From contig NZ_JAULRU010000220.1 of NCBI RefSeq assembly GCF_030518155.1, positions 102,603 through 166,602 on the forward strand: DNA of 64,000 nucleotides. Direction: 5' to 3'. The notes under the pieces are model-generated. The model was given only the letters and a program-made list of their open reading frames with translations, was not told where the DNA came from and did no database searches. Below, one piece after another: positions 8,440 to 17,531 of this stretch. Origin of the DNA: Gilvimarinus gilvus. Its GTDB lineage: Bacteria; Pseudomonadota; Gammaproteobacteria; Pseudomonadales; Cellvibrionaceae. Position 1 is the stretch's first letter; each line of letters starts with the position of its first letter. The position numbers were made by a program, and so were the translations under genes.

Positions 8440-9114
8440 TTACTCCTGTTCGGCGTGTACCACACCAACAGCCATTGCCGTCGAGTGGGTGGCGATAAGC
8501 GCATCGCCCACGTTCGCCGACTTAAGGTTTTCCGGGTTTTGAGCGGTAAACTGACGCACTACGCCGTCGGCATTGCGCAGTTTAAAGGTGTTATCTTCCA
8601 TGTCGATGGCTTCCACCATAAATACATGAACCTCGACTGATTCGGTAACAATACCGGGTAGATCACCCTCTTTGGCTCGCGCCGCAAGCTCTACGAAGGC
8701 GTCTTCGGCCTCAAGACCTTCGCCGTCTACAATTTCGATGCTCAACTGGTCCATATACTCGGCCACCACGGTATCGCCGGCATTAACCTGATCCAGATTA
8801 CGTACCTCTTCGCCCACCACAAAACTCAGCTCACCGCTCTCGCCCGCCAGTGTTACCTCGCGGGTTTCATGGTTTATGGCAATGACGGTGGCGGTAACTT
8901 CATCCACTTCGGTAAAAACCACAAACGGCTTTTGCTCGGCGGCAGGGGCTTCGCTGTGCATTTGTTCGGTGGCGGGCGCCGGTACGACCGCTGCGGCTTG
9001 GGTGGCGACGGGCTCGGCCGCAGGTGCCTCAGCTTTAGTCTCAGACTCCTCTGCGCAAGCGGTACCTAAGACGAGTACGGCCATTAAACTGCTCATTAAG
9101 GGTAAGTGTTTCAT
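8440..9114 (-). CDS. Putative lipoprotein with two similar beta-rich repeats
   Basis: A 224-residue exported protein I do not recognise. Start at 9114 (MKHLPLMSS) is preceded by GGAGAGG; a longer frame reaches 9192 without a ribosome site. A short hydrophobic signal ends in LGTAC, a near-lipobox. An Ala/Glu/Pro-rich linker covers residues ~22-60. Two units then resemble each other: one with TATVIAINHETREVTLA...VNAGDTVVAEY, the other with VFMVEAIDMEDNTFKLR...ANVGDALIATH. Each looks like a small barrel of the kind seen in CusF/DUF5666-type periplasmic proteins. Function unknown. It is divergent from the thioesterase gene. Confidence 0.75.
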   Translation of the reverse strand: MKHLPLMSSLMAVLVLGTACAEESETKAEAPAAEPVATQAAAVVPAPATEQMHSEAPAAEQKPFVVFTEVDEVTATVIAINHETREVTLAGESGELSFVVGEEVRNLDQVNAGDTVVAEYMDQLSIEIVDGEGLEAEDAFVELAARAKEGDLPGIVTESVEVHVFMVEAIDMEDNTFKLRNADGVVRQFTAQNPENLKSANVGDALIATHSTAMAVGVVHAEQE

Positions 9115-9293
9115 ACATTCCTCTCCGTTGGACTTGCTGAAAAAACTAGGGTTGCCATATAAACAAATGGTTGAACAGTATAATAGAATCACTGTTACTG
9201 TAATAAGTAAACACGCTATAGTGTGATTAGTTTAACTATAACGCTGTATTCGCTGTCACTTTGGACTTAAGGCAAAAAGGAAGCAAACTCATC

Positions 9294-9845
9294 ATGACCC
9301 AGTTTCGCACGGTAAAGTCTTCACAGGTTGTACTCAAAGAACTGATGATTCCGTCGTATTCCAACTTTGGCGGCAAGGTTCACGGCGGGGTTATATTGTC
9401 GCTGATGGACAAAATTGCCTATACGGCGGCAGCCAGCCACTCGCGGCAATATTGCGTCACCGCATCGGTCGATTCTGTGAATTTTGTCAACCCGGTTGAG
9501 GTAGGTGAGCTGGTCACACTGATGGCGTCGGTAAACTACGTGGGTCGCTCTTCCATGGAAGTGGGCATTAAGGTGTATTCGGAAGACTTCAAGCACGGCA
9601 TCAACAAGCACACCAATACCTCCTATTTTACGATGGTTGCGATTGACGAACACACTCGCAAACCGGCCACGGTGCCCGGTTTGATTTTAGAAGAAGACAT
9701 TGAAGTGCAGCGGTTTATTTGGGGTAAGTTTCGCAAGCGCTTTAAAGGCGAATACCGGGAACAATTCAAAGCGCTGCATCACGATTTAGACATCACCTCA
9801 GAAACTGAAAACCTGAGAGACGAAAACTGTCAAATCTCCCTGTAA
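9294..9845 (+). CDS. Acyl-CoA thioesterase, hotdog fold
   Basis: A 183-residue cytoplasmic hotdog-fold protein of the acyl-CoA hydrolase (YciA/BACH) type, which releases fatty acid from CoA thioesters. The core reads YSNFGGKVHGGVILSLMD, with the family G-x-x-HGG-x-x-x-x-x-D helix and its catalytic Asp; SVDSVNFVNPVEVGE and SSMEVGIKVYSED follow in the order usual for the family. ATG 9294 follows AAGGAAG; an in-frame extension to 9261 is unlikely. The C-terminal ~40 residues are charged and less conserved. It runs convergent to the ion-channel gene with 12 bases between stops. Confidence 0.9.
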   Translation: MTQFRTVKSSQVVLKELMIPSYSNFGGKVHGGVILSLMDKIAYTAAASHSRQYCVTASVDSVNFVNPVEVGELVTLMASVNYVGRSSMEVGIKVYSEDFKHGINKHTNTSYFTMVAIDEHTRKPATVPGLILEEDIEVQRFIWGKFRKRFKGEYREQFKALHHDLDITSETENLRDENCQISL

Positions 9846-9857
9846 CCGACAGGTGGG

Positions 9858-10289
9858 CTAGCGGCGCGCCTCTGGCATGTGCTCTTTTAATACCTCGGCA
9901 AAGGCGCGCGACAGCGCGGCGGTTGAAACACCGATCATAAGTGCGCCATTCAGCGCCTCCAGGGGGCCCAGCAGTTTGTGCGCTTCAGACATTACAATGT
10001 CGCCATACCCTAGCGTGGCGAAGTTAACGGCTGAGTGATAAATGGCTTCGGGCAGGCTGGCAAACTCTCCCAAGCCAAAAAACAGAGTACCCCAGGCCAC
10101 TACCTGCGCGACGTTTCCTACAATCAGTATCAACATCATGCCTGCGGTGACACGCATAGCGGCACCAAACGCCGAGTGTAGTTTGTGCATTCGCTTAACC
10201 GAATAGTGCAGCGCGAATAGAACCAGCGCCCCTTGCAGGAACAGGCAAAACGCCATCATCGCTAAACCTAATATAAAATTGACCAGCAT
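9858..10289 (-). CDS. Small potassium-channel-like membrane protein
   Basis: A 143-residue protein with helices at about 5-28, 44-70 and 105-125. The pore loop contains TLGYGD (residues ~90-95), matching the K+ selectivity filter TxGYGD of two-helix (Ion_trans_2) channels. No cytoplasmic RCK/TrkA_N domain is attached, so any gating would come from elsewhere. Start 10289 has AGGAG upstream. It is the last gene of the minus-strand export cluster, 28 bases after the DUF2955 gene. The filter supports K+ conduction; the link to export is context only. Confidence 0.85.
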   Translation of the reverse strand: MLVNFILGLAMMAFCLFLQGALVLFALHYSVKRMHKLHSAFGAAMRVTAGMMLILIVGNVAQVVAWGTLFFGLGEFASLPEAIYHSAVNFATLGYGDIVMSEAHKLLGPLEALNGALMIGVSTAALSRAFAEVLKEHMPEARR

Positions 10290-10317
10290 TTATTACTCCT
10301 ACAATGTTGTGCCGTCG

Positions 10318-11361
10318 CTATGTTTTTATGCGTCTGTTGCGCCACTTTTCCAATAAAGACATCGCCAAGGCTGCGTATACGGCAATAGCCATAAAAAGCA
10401 GCATGCGGACAAAAAAAGCTTGATAGACATCCTTACCATTGGCGCTGTCCTGCACCGCGGCGCCCAGTAAGATAATCATGGTGGTTAAGGTGGCAGTCCA
10501 AAAAGTGGGCTTAAATTTCGTTTTCATAACCCCGTAAACACCACTGGCTAAAACAATTGATATTACTAACACCCAGGCGAAATAAAACCACAGCGATACC
10601 GACAAGCTCAAGCACCCCCATACCAGTACAGCGCAGAGCCCGCCCAAAAATGTAGAACCTATCAATTCGCGGTTGGCATCTTGCAATTGCAGTTGCGACG
10701 CCTCGCGCCCAAGCAAAATGCTTTTTACTGTGAGTGGCAAATACATCGCCGGGTTAATCAGGGTAATGAGAAAAGCCGGTACCACAATCAAGGTAGCGCG
10801 CCATGACAGCCAGCTAACATCCTGCGCAGGCGGGGGAACTTCTGGCTTAACCATGGTGTTATCTTCAGGGAAGAATGGGTACACAATCCACTGGCCTATG
10901 ACTGCCACGGCGATTCCCATCACCAGCGCCGCAATAAGCATCGACGCCAAAGCCGAGCTTATACTACTGGCCGCCGACACCACGGTTAACCCCAAGGCCA
11001 GTAAGGTACCGATGGCAACTTTGCCTTGGGCGATCACCAGGCGGTTACTCGCGTACAAGCCGCCCACAATGATAATCAGCGCCGCAACCGGTGATTTTTG
11101 TAGCAAGGGCCCAAGCAGCAGCCCAACGCCCAAACTTACGGCAACGGCGATCAGGAGTATGAATAATTGCTTGGGCCCCGGTGGCGGCGCGGGCTTAGCC
11201 ATGAGAATGACGACAAATAAAGGGGCTAAAAATGGAATGCCAATATTCAAGCCGTAAGCGGCAGCCAGCACCAGGCTTAGCGTTATAGCCATTCGATAGC
11301 TGCGCCGCGCCGCCAGCGGCATACGCTCACGACGAAACTTAGCGGCTAGCTGAGTGAGCAT
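10318..11361 (-). CDS. DUF2955 membrane protein (FUSC/AaeB-like efflux component)
   Basis: A 347-residue protein with about nine to ten membrane helices in two halves, opening MLTQLAAKFRRERMPLAARRSYRMAI and containing the loop LMAKPAPPPGPKQL. This is the DUF2955 family, the usual inner-membrane partner of HlyD/EmrA-type adaptors and similar in plan to aromatic-acid exporter AaeB. ATG 11361 is preferred over an upstream TTG at 11367. It sits 29 bases after the adaptor gene, in one operon with the outer-membrane channel. The exported compound is unknown; aromatic or amphipathic acids are a guess from the AaeAB parallel. Confidence 0.85.
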   Translation of the reverse strand: MLTQLAAKFRRERMPLAARRSYRMAITLSLVLAAAYGLNIGIPFLAPLFVVILMAKPAPPPGPKQLFILLIAVAVSLGVGLLLGPLLQKSPVAALIIIVGGLYASNRLVIAQGKVAIGTLLALGLTVVSAASSISSALASMLIAALVMGIAVAVIGQWIVYPFFPEDNTMVKPEVPPPAQDVSWLSWRATLIVVPAFLITLINPAMYLPLTVKSILLGREASQLQLQDANRELIGSTFLGGLCAVLVWGCLSLSVSLWFYFAWVLVISIVLASGVYGVMKTKFKPTFWTATLTTMIILLGAAVQDSANGKDVYQAFFVRMLLFMAIAVYAALAMSLLEKWRNRRIKT

Positions 11362-11390
11362 AAACAAAACCTAGACCCGCTCATTGGCCA

Positions 11391-12515
11391 CTAATACGCG
11401 TATGTCAAAAGGCTGAGCAAACGAATATAGAGTTTGCCGATCAGAGCGAGCAAACCATGTCCTTCGGTATAGGCAATAACCGATGCTTGCCCGCCAATAC
11501 GCAGCTGCGACTTAACCTCAGCCCGAACCGGTTCACTCAGGGCGATTTGCACCGGAAACCGTTGCGCCTGACGCAGCCAATCGCGGTTATTTTGCACACT
11601 GGGCAGCGCACCCGCTGGCACCGACTGCCCACTGCTCACACCCACACCAATGCTTCGCACCGTGCCCTTAAGCACTTGCCCCGGCAGTGAATCCAGCAAA
11701 ATTTCTACGGCTGTCCCTGGCTTTAAATGCCCGAGATTGTTTTCGGTATAGTCGGCCGTAATCCAAATAGACTCCATGGCCACCAGTGTTAACACCGGGC
11801 TTCCGGTACCGGCAAACTGCCCTACTTCGGCCCTTAAGTCTGTTACCACCCCGTCTGATTGCGCAACGACCGTGGTATTGCTGAGATCCAAATTTGCCTT
11901 TTCTACGGCGGATTGCGCGGTTTGCAGTAAGGTATTTTCCTCGCCTGTGTCACCGCCTTTTTGCTCAATCGCGCGCTGAATTTCCGCCTCGGCCACGGCT
12001 ACTTGCGCCCGGGCTTGCTCCAGACTTGCCTCAGACATTTCCAGGCGCCGCTCTGAGACGGTGCCCGGGTCGTCCTGGCGCAGGCGTTTCAGCCGGCTGT
12101 AATCCTGCTCGGCCTTGAGGCGTCCGGCTTTTGCCGCACGCAAGCTTGCACGCGCTTTGGTCACTCCGGCATCGCCGGCTTCAACTTGCTTTTCGGTGTT
12201 TCTTAAGTTTGATTCTGCCTGCTGCAAAGCAATTTGATACTGTGATTGGTCAATACCAAATAACTTTTGCCCGGCTTTAACGTATTCGTTGTTACCTACC
12301 CACACATCGGTGACCACACCCGCGACCTTGGGGGCGACACCGACAACATAGCCCTGAACTCTGGCCTGCGATGTGTAAGGCGTAAAACGATCCGCCAGCA
12401 ACGACCACAGCAAGGTCACAATAACCACCACAAAAATCACAAGGCCACCACGAGAGACGGATTTACCTGCAGGTGTGGCCGCGGGTTTTTCGTCGGAGAG
12501 TGTTTGCTCGCTCAT
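11391..12515 (-). CDS. HlyD/EmrA-family membrane fusion protein
   Basis: The periplasmic adaptor of a tripartite export system, 374 residues. One N-terminal helix (~24-43) anchors it. The first biotinyl-lipoyl half reads ARVQGYVVGVAPKVAGVVTDV, a long alpha-hairpin with heptads covers ~90-205, and the second lipoyl half (NTTVVAQSDGVVTDL) and a beta-barrel (TAVEILLDSLPG) follow. ATG 12515 overlaps the stop of the upstream channel gene by four bases (ATGA), so the two are translationally coupled. With DUF2955 and the NodT-like protein it would span the envelope. Confidence 0.93.
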   Translation of the reverse strand: MSEQTLSDEKPAATPAGKSVSRGGLVIFVVVIVTLLWSLLADRFTPYTSQARVQGYVVGVAPKVAGVVTDVWVGNNEYVKAGQKLFGIDQSQYQIALQQAESNLRNTEKQVEAGDAGVTKARASLRAAKAGRLKAEQDYSRLKRLRQDDPGTVSERRLEMSEASLEQARAQVAVAEAEIQRAIEQKGGDTGEENTLLQTAQSAVEKANLDLSNTTVVAQSDGVVTDLRAEVGQFAGTGSPVLTLVAMESIWITADYTENNLGHLKPGTAVEILLDSLPGQVLKGTVRSIGVGVSSGQSVPAGALPSVQNNRDWLRQAQRFPVQIALSEPVRAEVKSQLRIGGQASVIAYTEGHGLLALIGKLYIRLLSLLTYAY

Positions 12516-14074
12516 GGGTTGTTTCCTTGTTCTGGCGCTGTCGATGGCGAAGTGGTGGTTGATGAAGTATCGGTTGGTGCGTGCAGAGGCTCTTCCAGTA
12601 AATTACCCCAGTCGGTGCGCTCGGCCATTAATTCGCGAAGGCTTTGCGGAATAACGTTGTCAATTTCCGCTTCTTGCCAACCGCCACCGAGAGCCTGATA
12701 CAGGCTAATAATGGCGGCAATATGATCACCTCGATTGGTAATCGCATGGTCCGATTGTCGAAATGTAGTGGCCTGAGCATCCAGTACCCGCTGAAAATCT
12801 GAATAACCCTCTTGATAACGCCGTGTAGCGATCTCTAAGGAGCGCTCCGCCGCCTCTACTGCGTCGTCTAAAATTTGCTGGCTGGCCTGAGTTTGCGCCA
12901 CTCGACTGGCGGCATCGTCAATTTCGCGCGCGGCATTTAACACCGTCATTTGGTAGGCCTCCAATGCCTGTTGTAAGCGGGCATCTTGGGTGCGCACATT
13001 GTTTTTCAACCTGCCGTAATTAAATATGTCCCAACTTACCGAGGGCCCGGCCGCCACACTCACCACATCGTTGGTGGCTTTCAGGCTGTTGCCCGACCAG
13101 CCAATGGTGCCGAACAGGGAAATCGATGGGTATAAGTCGGCTTTTGCGATACCAATTTGCGCTGACTGCGCCGCCGTTTGCCAGTAAGCCGTGCGCACAT
13201 CGGGCCGGCGCAACAACAGATTAGTCGGAATGTCTTTAATGCTCACGGCGTCGAGCTGCGGCAATTTACTGTCAATATCGGCAAGCTCGGGCAGATCGTT
13301 TGGCGCTCGCCCCAACAACACGCCCAAAGCATTGCGCTGCTGTTGCAAAGCCAGCTTTAACCCCGGAATACTGGCTTGGGTGGACAAATACTGCGCCTTG
13401 GCCTGCTGTAAATCCAGCTCCGAGTCCTGGCCCTGGGTAAACAGCTGCTCGGTAATCTCATAACTACGCCGCTGCAAAGCCAAATTGCTTTGTGCAATTT
13501 CTATGCGTTGCAGCGTTGTTTTAATCGCAAAGTAAAGATTGGCTACTTGCGCTGAAAGTAAGACCTGAACATCGCGATGATTGGCGAGCGAGGCAAAGTA
13601 GGCGGCATCTGCCGATTCTACGCTGCGGCGAAAACGACCCCAGAAATCCATTTCCCAGCCCAGATTGAAAGCCGCATCACTGGAGGTGAAATCCCGGTAG
13701 GTACCGCCACCGCGCTTTTGCCCCACATAGGCGCCACTGGCACTGACTTGCTGCACCTGAGGATAGTACAAACCAGAAGCAACGCCGAGTACCGCCCGGC
13801 TTTCCAGAATACGCAGGCCCGCTACGCGCATGGTAGGGCTTTCGAGCCGCGCTTTTAACATCAAATTGTTGAGTAGCGGATCGTTAAGACGCGTCCACCA
13901 CTGACTTAGATTGAGCGCTGCCGGGTCTTGCTGCAACTGGCCATAAAGCTCAGGCTCCCACTCGGCAAGCCAATCGGTATCTGGCGCTTTAAAATCAGGA
14001 CCAAGCGGAGCGCAGCCGGCCAACAAAAACGCGGCCGCTGCACAGGTAATTTTGACTGTTTTGCAAAGGTTCAA
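12512..14074 (-). CDS. Outer-membrane efflux channel lipoprotein, NodT/OprM family
   Basis: A 520-residue TolC-superfamily outer-membrane channel. The N-terminus is a lipoprotein signal ending LLAGCAP, and GPDFKAP follows at once, as in NodT-type proteins. Two OEP repeats are visible, the second with PSISLFGTIGWSG, VSWDIFNYGRLKNNVRTQ and YQEGYSDFQRVLDAQ. The start is a TTG at 14074, chosen because it gives the complete lipoprotein signal; no downstream ATG would keep it. The C-terminus has a Thr/Ser-rich extension of about 25 residues. It is the first of the three tripartite-pump genes. Confidence 0.93.
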   Translation of the reverse strand: MNLCKTVKITCAAAAFLLAGCAPLGPDFKAPDTDWLAEWEPELYGQLQQDPAALNLSQWWTRLNDPLLNNLMLKARLESPTMRVAGLRILESRAVLGVASGLYYPQVQQVSASGAYVGQKRGGGTYRDFTSSDAAFNLGWEMDFWGRFRRSVESADAAYFASLANHRDVQVLLSAQVANLYFAIKTTLQRIEIAQSNLALQRRSYEITEQLFTQGQDSELDLQQAKAQYLSTQASIPGLKLALQQQRNALGVLLGRAPNDLPELADIDSKLPQLDAVSIKDIPTNLLLRRPDVRTAYWQTAAQSAQIGIAKADLYPSISLFGTIGWSGNSLKATNDVVSVAAGPSVSWDIFNYGRLKNNVRTQDARLQQALEAYQMTVLNAAREIDDAASRVAQTQASQQILDDAVEAAERSLEIATRRYQEGYSDFQRVLDAQATTFRQSDHAITNRGDHIAAIISLYQALGGGWQEAEIDNVIPQSLRELMAERTDWGNLLEEPLHAPTDTSSTTTSPSTAPEQGNNP

Positions 14075-14086
14075 CGGAATATCAAC

Positions 14087-15202
14087 CTATGGCGTGGGCG
14101 CATCCACAGGAGCAGCCTCTGCATCCTCTGGCATACCTTCATTGACCCAGGCCATAAAGACTTGATAGCTCACCGCCAGCACTACCGCCCCGACAAACAA
14201 TCCAATCAAACCGCTGACAAACATACCGCCTAGTGCGCCCAACAAAATAACGGGCATAGGGGCTGCCACACCGCGGCTCAAAAAGATGGGCTTAAGAATA
14301 TTATCGGCAAGTCCGGCGGCAATAAGATAAACAGTCAGAAGAATATTCACCACCAGTGAACCGTCCCCGGACATCCACAGCCAGGCGACAACCGGAATCA
14401 CAAATATCGCGGCGGGCAACTGGACGATACCAAACACCAACACAGCCAGCGCCAACAGTCCGGCGGCCGGTATACCTGCCAATAAAAAGCCTACACCGAG
14501 TAACAAAGCTTGAATAAACGCCACACCGACGACACCAACGGCGACCGAACGCACTGTTGCCACACTCAAGGTATGCAACTCGTCGCCCACTTTGGCACCG
14601 CAAATACGCCTAAAAATCTTGCTGGTACTTTCGGCGCCGGGCTTGGAATAGGACAGCATGATGCCGGCAACGATAAACGCCGCCAGAAACGCTAGTAATG
14701 TGGTAACGGCACTGCCCAACACGGATACGGCCTTGCGGGCATAATTGCGCACCTGCTCATGATGCTCCACCATAAAGCCCTGCAGGTTAACCGACGCCTC
14801 GCGCCACATCGCATCAACTCGCTCGCCTATAAGCGGCCAGCCGGCCACGCTGTCGGAGGGCCGCGGCACTTGTAGCGAACCATCCATTAACTGCTTATAG
14901 ATATCAAGCATATGATCGACAAACGAAATGCTTAACAAAACAGTGGGCACGCCAATAATCAGAACAACAGTTGATACAAACAGGGTCGCAGCGCGGCTTT
15001 GGCTGCCGCCTACTTTACTGGTTATTTTGGCGTGCAACGGATAGAGCGCAATGGCCAGGATCATTGCCCACAGCAGGAGGCTGAGAAACGGAGACAGGAT
15101 CGCCATGGAAAGGTATACCAAAAAGACAATCAGCCCCAGGCGAACAGATGTATCAACAATAGTAGGAGGAAATTTCATGGCAGTGTGCGCTTCCGTTTTC
15201 AT
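14087..15202 (-). CDS. AI-2E family transporter (PerM/YdiK type)
   Basis: A 371-residue permease with eight predicted helices: an N-terminal set (VFLVYLSMAILSPFLSLLLWAMILAIALYPLH), a long amphipathic middle region, then a C-terminal set ending LGGMFVSGLIGLFVGAVVLAVSYQVF. This is the AI-2E/UPF0118 family; members have been linked to autoinducer-2 export, Na+/H+ exchange and other substrates, so the name should not be over-read. ATG 15202 follows AAGGGA. It is 12 bases upstream of the outer-membrane channel gene, which suggests it leads the export operon. Confidence 0.92.
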   Translation of the reverse strand: MKTEAHTAMKFPPTIVDTSVRLGLIVFLVYLSMAILSPFLSLLLWAMILAIALYPLHAKITSKVGGSQSRAATLFVSTVVLIIGVPTVLLSISFVDHMLDIYKQLMDGSLQVPRPSDSVAGWPLIGERVDAMWREASVNLQGFMVEHHEQVRNYARKAVSVLGSAVTTLLAFLAAFIVAGIMLSYSKPGAESTSKIFRRICGAKVGDELHTLSVATVRSVAVGVVGVAFIQALLLGVGFLLAGIPAAGLLALAVLVFGIVQLPAAIFVIPVVAWLWMSGDGSLVVNILLTVYLIAAGLADNILKPIFLSRGVAAPMPVILLGALGGMFVSGLIGLFVGAVVLAVSYQVFMAWVNEGMPEDAEAAPVDAPTP

Positions 15203-15382
15203 TAATGTGTCCCTTACAAATACTCTCAACTCTATGCCGTAATCAAACATTGCGCCCGCAAGAGCACATTGGCTCTCTCGGGAAAATATCAGAGCAAAGT
15301 ATTTATACCAATGGGCTTATAGCTAAGTGACAAGGATACTTGAAACCCCTTAGCTTGCGCCACCTTTATAGCCTGTGTGGTG

Positions 15383-17095
15383 CTACGACGGGTTTACATT
15401 ATCCGTTAAGAGTTGCGCAACGCAATTGCGCCCTTGCGCCTTGGCACGGTATAGAGCCTGGTCTGCATTGTGTAACAAGGTATCGATTCCCTCGCCGGGC
15501 TTGGCATAGTAAATACCGATACTTACCGTCAGCGGTGTGCCAGTATGCTTGCTTTCGCGGGCAATGGTTTCACGTATCCGCTCGGCTGTGGCTTCGGCGC
15601 TGCCGTCTTCGCAGGGCGACATTAACACCACGAACTCATCGCCACCCCAGCGTCCGACTTGCTCGTATGGCCGCACCGCGGCCCGCAACCAAAGGGCTAC
15701 TCGGTTCAGTACATCGTCGCCGGTTTGGTGGCCAAAATCGTCGTTAATGGCCTTGAAGTGATCCACATCCAGCCACAACAACGCAAAACTTATGGGTTCG
15801 CGCTCAGCGCGGGCAATGAGTTCATGCATGGACTCATCCAGACCGCGCCGATTTTTAAGGCTGGTGAGCGAATCGGTACGCGCTTGCAGGTGCAACTGCT
15901 CGGTGCGCTGCGCTACCCGGCCTTCCAGCTCTTCGGTATGGCGGCGCACGCGATCGGTCATTTTCTCAAAGTGGTCCGCCAGGCGGCCGATTTCGTTGTC
16001 GGGTTTAGGAAGATAAGGTAAATCATAGCGGCCTTCGCGCACCCGGTGCACGGCTTCTTCGAGACAGGTAACGGGTTTTAGTACACGCGATTGCAAAATC
16101 CAGTGAAATATCGCGAGCGTTGTCAGTAGAGCAACAAGAAATACCAGCCCCAGCGGCCAAAAATAACTTTTGGGCACCAGCACACTTAAATCCAGCAGAG
16201 TCACCTCAAACCAGCCGATGGACGACAAGTAAGCAACCCCGGCTAAATGTTTTTTGCCGTTGACCGTGACAAATCCACTCTCGACAACGCCAGGGGCCGC
16301 GCCCTGCTTTTTCAGCAGTGCCAACATACCCAGTATTTGTTGCTTGTCTTGCTGGTCATCCACTAACAAGTCGACCGTTTTTTTCTGCCCTTCGGGCTTA
16401 ATAATGCTGCCAAAATCGATGTAGTTGCGGTCGCGATACAGCTGAATGGCGCCATTGTAATCGGCAAACAGAGTCGTAATTCCCTTTTGCCCGATATCGA
16501 CAATATCTTGTAGAAAGCGATCCAGGTTCAGGCCTGTACCCACCATGGCCACTATTTCGCCCTCCTCGGAGCGCACTAAGACGTCTATCCAGAGCTTAGT
16601 AACGCCTAAATTGACATCGGGGTTTACATTGAGGTGGAAGTCACGTCCCTCTTCGACCAGCTGAAAAAACCAGGCGTCGTCGGGGCTATCCGCTTTGAGC
16701 ACATACCGAAACTGATTGTCGGCATACTCATTTTGGGCATTATTGAAGTAGTAGTGATTATTCTTGGTCAGTGCGACAAAGTAGCTTTTGTCGCCGAAGC
16801 CTGATCGAAAATTCTCCAACTCGCTTAACGCCTTGGCCTGCAACGCCTCATCTTCAGGTGTATTGGCCCACGCAAGCAGGCTGGGAGCACGGGCCAGTTG
16901 ACGCGCCAATGCAATTTCACGCTCAAGTGAACTCAACAGGCGCGCACTGTCATAGCGCACCTGAATTTCAGTGACCTGGCGCCCCCAACTCTCAATAATG
17001 GACTCGCTTAACGATTGATACGCCAGCCAAGAGGCGGAGCCGGCCACCAGAATCAGCAGCGCCATTAAGGTAAGAAAGCGGGTTTTAAGGCTCAC
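15383..17095 (-). CDS. CACHE-like sensor diguanylate cyclase with HAMP
   Basis: A 570-residue inner-membrane cyclase. It has a first helix (~10-30), a periplasmic sensor of ~270 residues with a double-CACHE pattern (DDAWFFQLV, TKLWIDVLVRSEEGEIVAMVGTGLNLD), a second helix (~305-325), a HAMP linker (PVTCLEEAVHRVREGRYD) and a GGDEF domain with an exact GGDEF motif. The inhibition site reads RPYE rather than RxxD, so product feedback may be weak or absent, unlike the other two cyclases here. GTG at 17095 is chosen because AAGGAA lies at good spacing; a TTG at 17101 is too close to it. Confidence 0.92.
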   Translation of the reverse strand: MSLKTRFLTLMALLILVAGSASWLAYQSLSESIIESWGRQVTEIQVRYDSARLLSSLEREIALARQLARAPSLLAWANTPEDEALQAKALSELENFRSGFGDKSYFVALTKNNHYYFNNAQNEYADNQFRYVLKADSPDDAWFFQLVEEGRDFHLNVNPDVNLGVTKLWIDVLVRSEEGEIVAMVGTGLNLDRFLQDIVDIGQKGITTLFADYNGAIQLYRDRNYIDFGSIIKPEGQKKTVDLLVDDQQDKQQILGMLALLKKQGAAPGVVESGFVTVNGKKHLAGVAYLSSIGWFEVTLLDLSVLVPKSYFWPLGLVFLVALLTTLAIFHWILQSRVLKPVTCLEEAVHRVREGRYDLPYLPKPDNEIGRLADHFEKMTDRVRRHTEELEGRVAQRTEQLHLQARTDSLTSLKNRRGLDESMHELIARAEREPISFALLWLDVDHFKAINDDFGHQTGDDVLNRVALWLRAAVRPYEQVGRWGGDEFVVLMSPCEDGSAEATAERIRETIARESKHTGTPLTVSIGIYYAKPGEGIDTLLHNADQALYRAKAQGRNCVAQLLTDNVNPS

Positions 17096-17260
17096 AAACA
17101 ATTCCTTGGATTAATCACCATGTTGCATGAGGCGCCATTACACCAAAGTGTGGGCTGCGCGTCTATGATCAGAACGCTCATTAAAACAGTATAGAAGAAT
17201 GCAATGCAAAAGATGATTAACACGCCACAAAATTGCGAATAACCCGCCCGTGCGGGAACC

Positions 17261-17528
17261 TGCAAGGCTGTTGAAAAACCTCTTACGTACTCAGACTCTC
17301 AGGCTGGTTCGTAATCTAGGCGCCTCTTTGACGGTGTGTGCTCCCATCGAAAAGTGGCAACGACGAGTATGGGCCAGCCTGGAAGTCCCGCAGGGCGAGG
17401 CCTGAAGAGCACATCTGCCGCACCTTGCCTCTAGCAAAGGGAGCCACCCTGTCCGTCGAGACAAGGCACGACATCTGCACGCTTCGGGCCTCGCTGAGCA
17501 TGCAAGGGGGTTTTCAACAGCGTGCTAG
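17261..17528. mobile_element. MITE-like element with terminal inverted repeats
   Basis: About 268 bp without a credible gene. The left end reads GCAAGGCTGTTGAAAAACC; the right end, reverse-complemented, reads CTAGCACGCTGTTGAAAACC. Inside, two long near-complementary arms (around 17393-17416 and 17475-17498) would fold into a hairpin around a core with CACCTTGCC and GACAAGGCAC. Terminal inverted repeats, no coding capacity and related copies elsewhere (44186 and shorter ends) fit a miniature inverted-repeat element. It fills most of the 436-bp gap between the cyclase and the Crp-type regulator. Confidence 0.65.
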
Positions 17529-17531
17529 AGC

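Noticed and set aside
12267..12698. Plus-strand open frame over the HlyD/channel junction
   Set aside because: Antisense to two well-supported, overlapping genes; composition is not protein-like.
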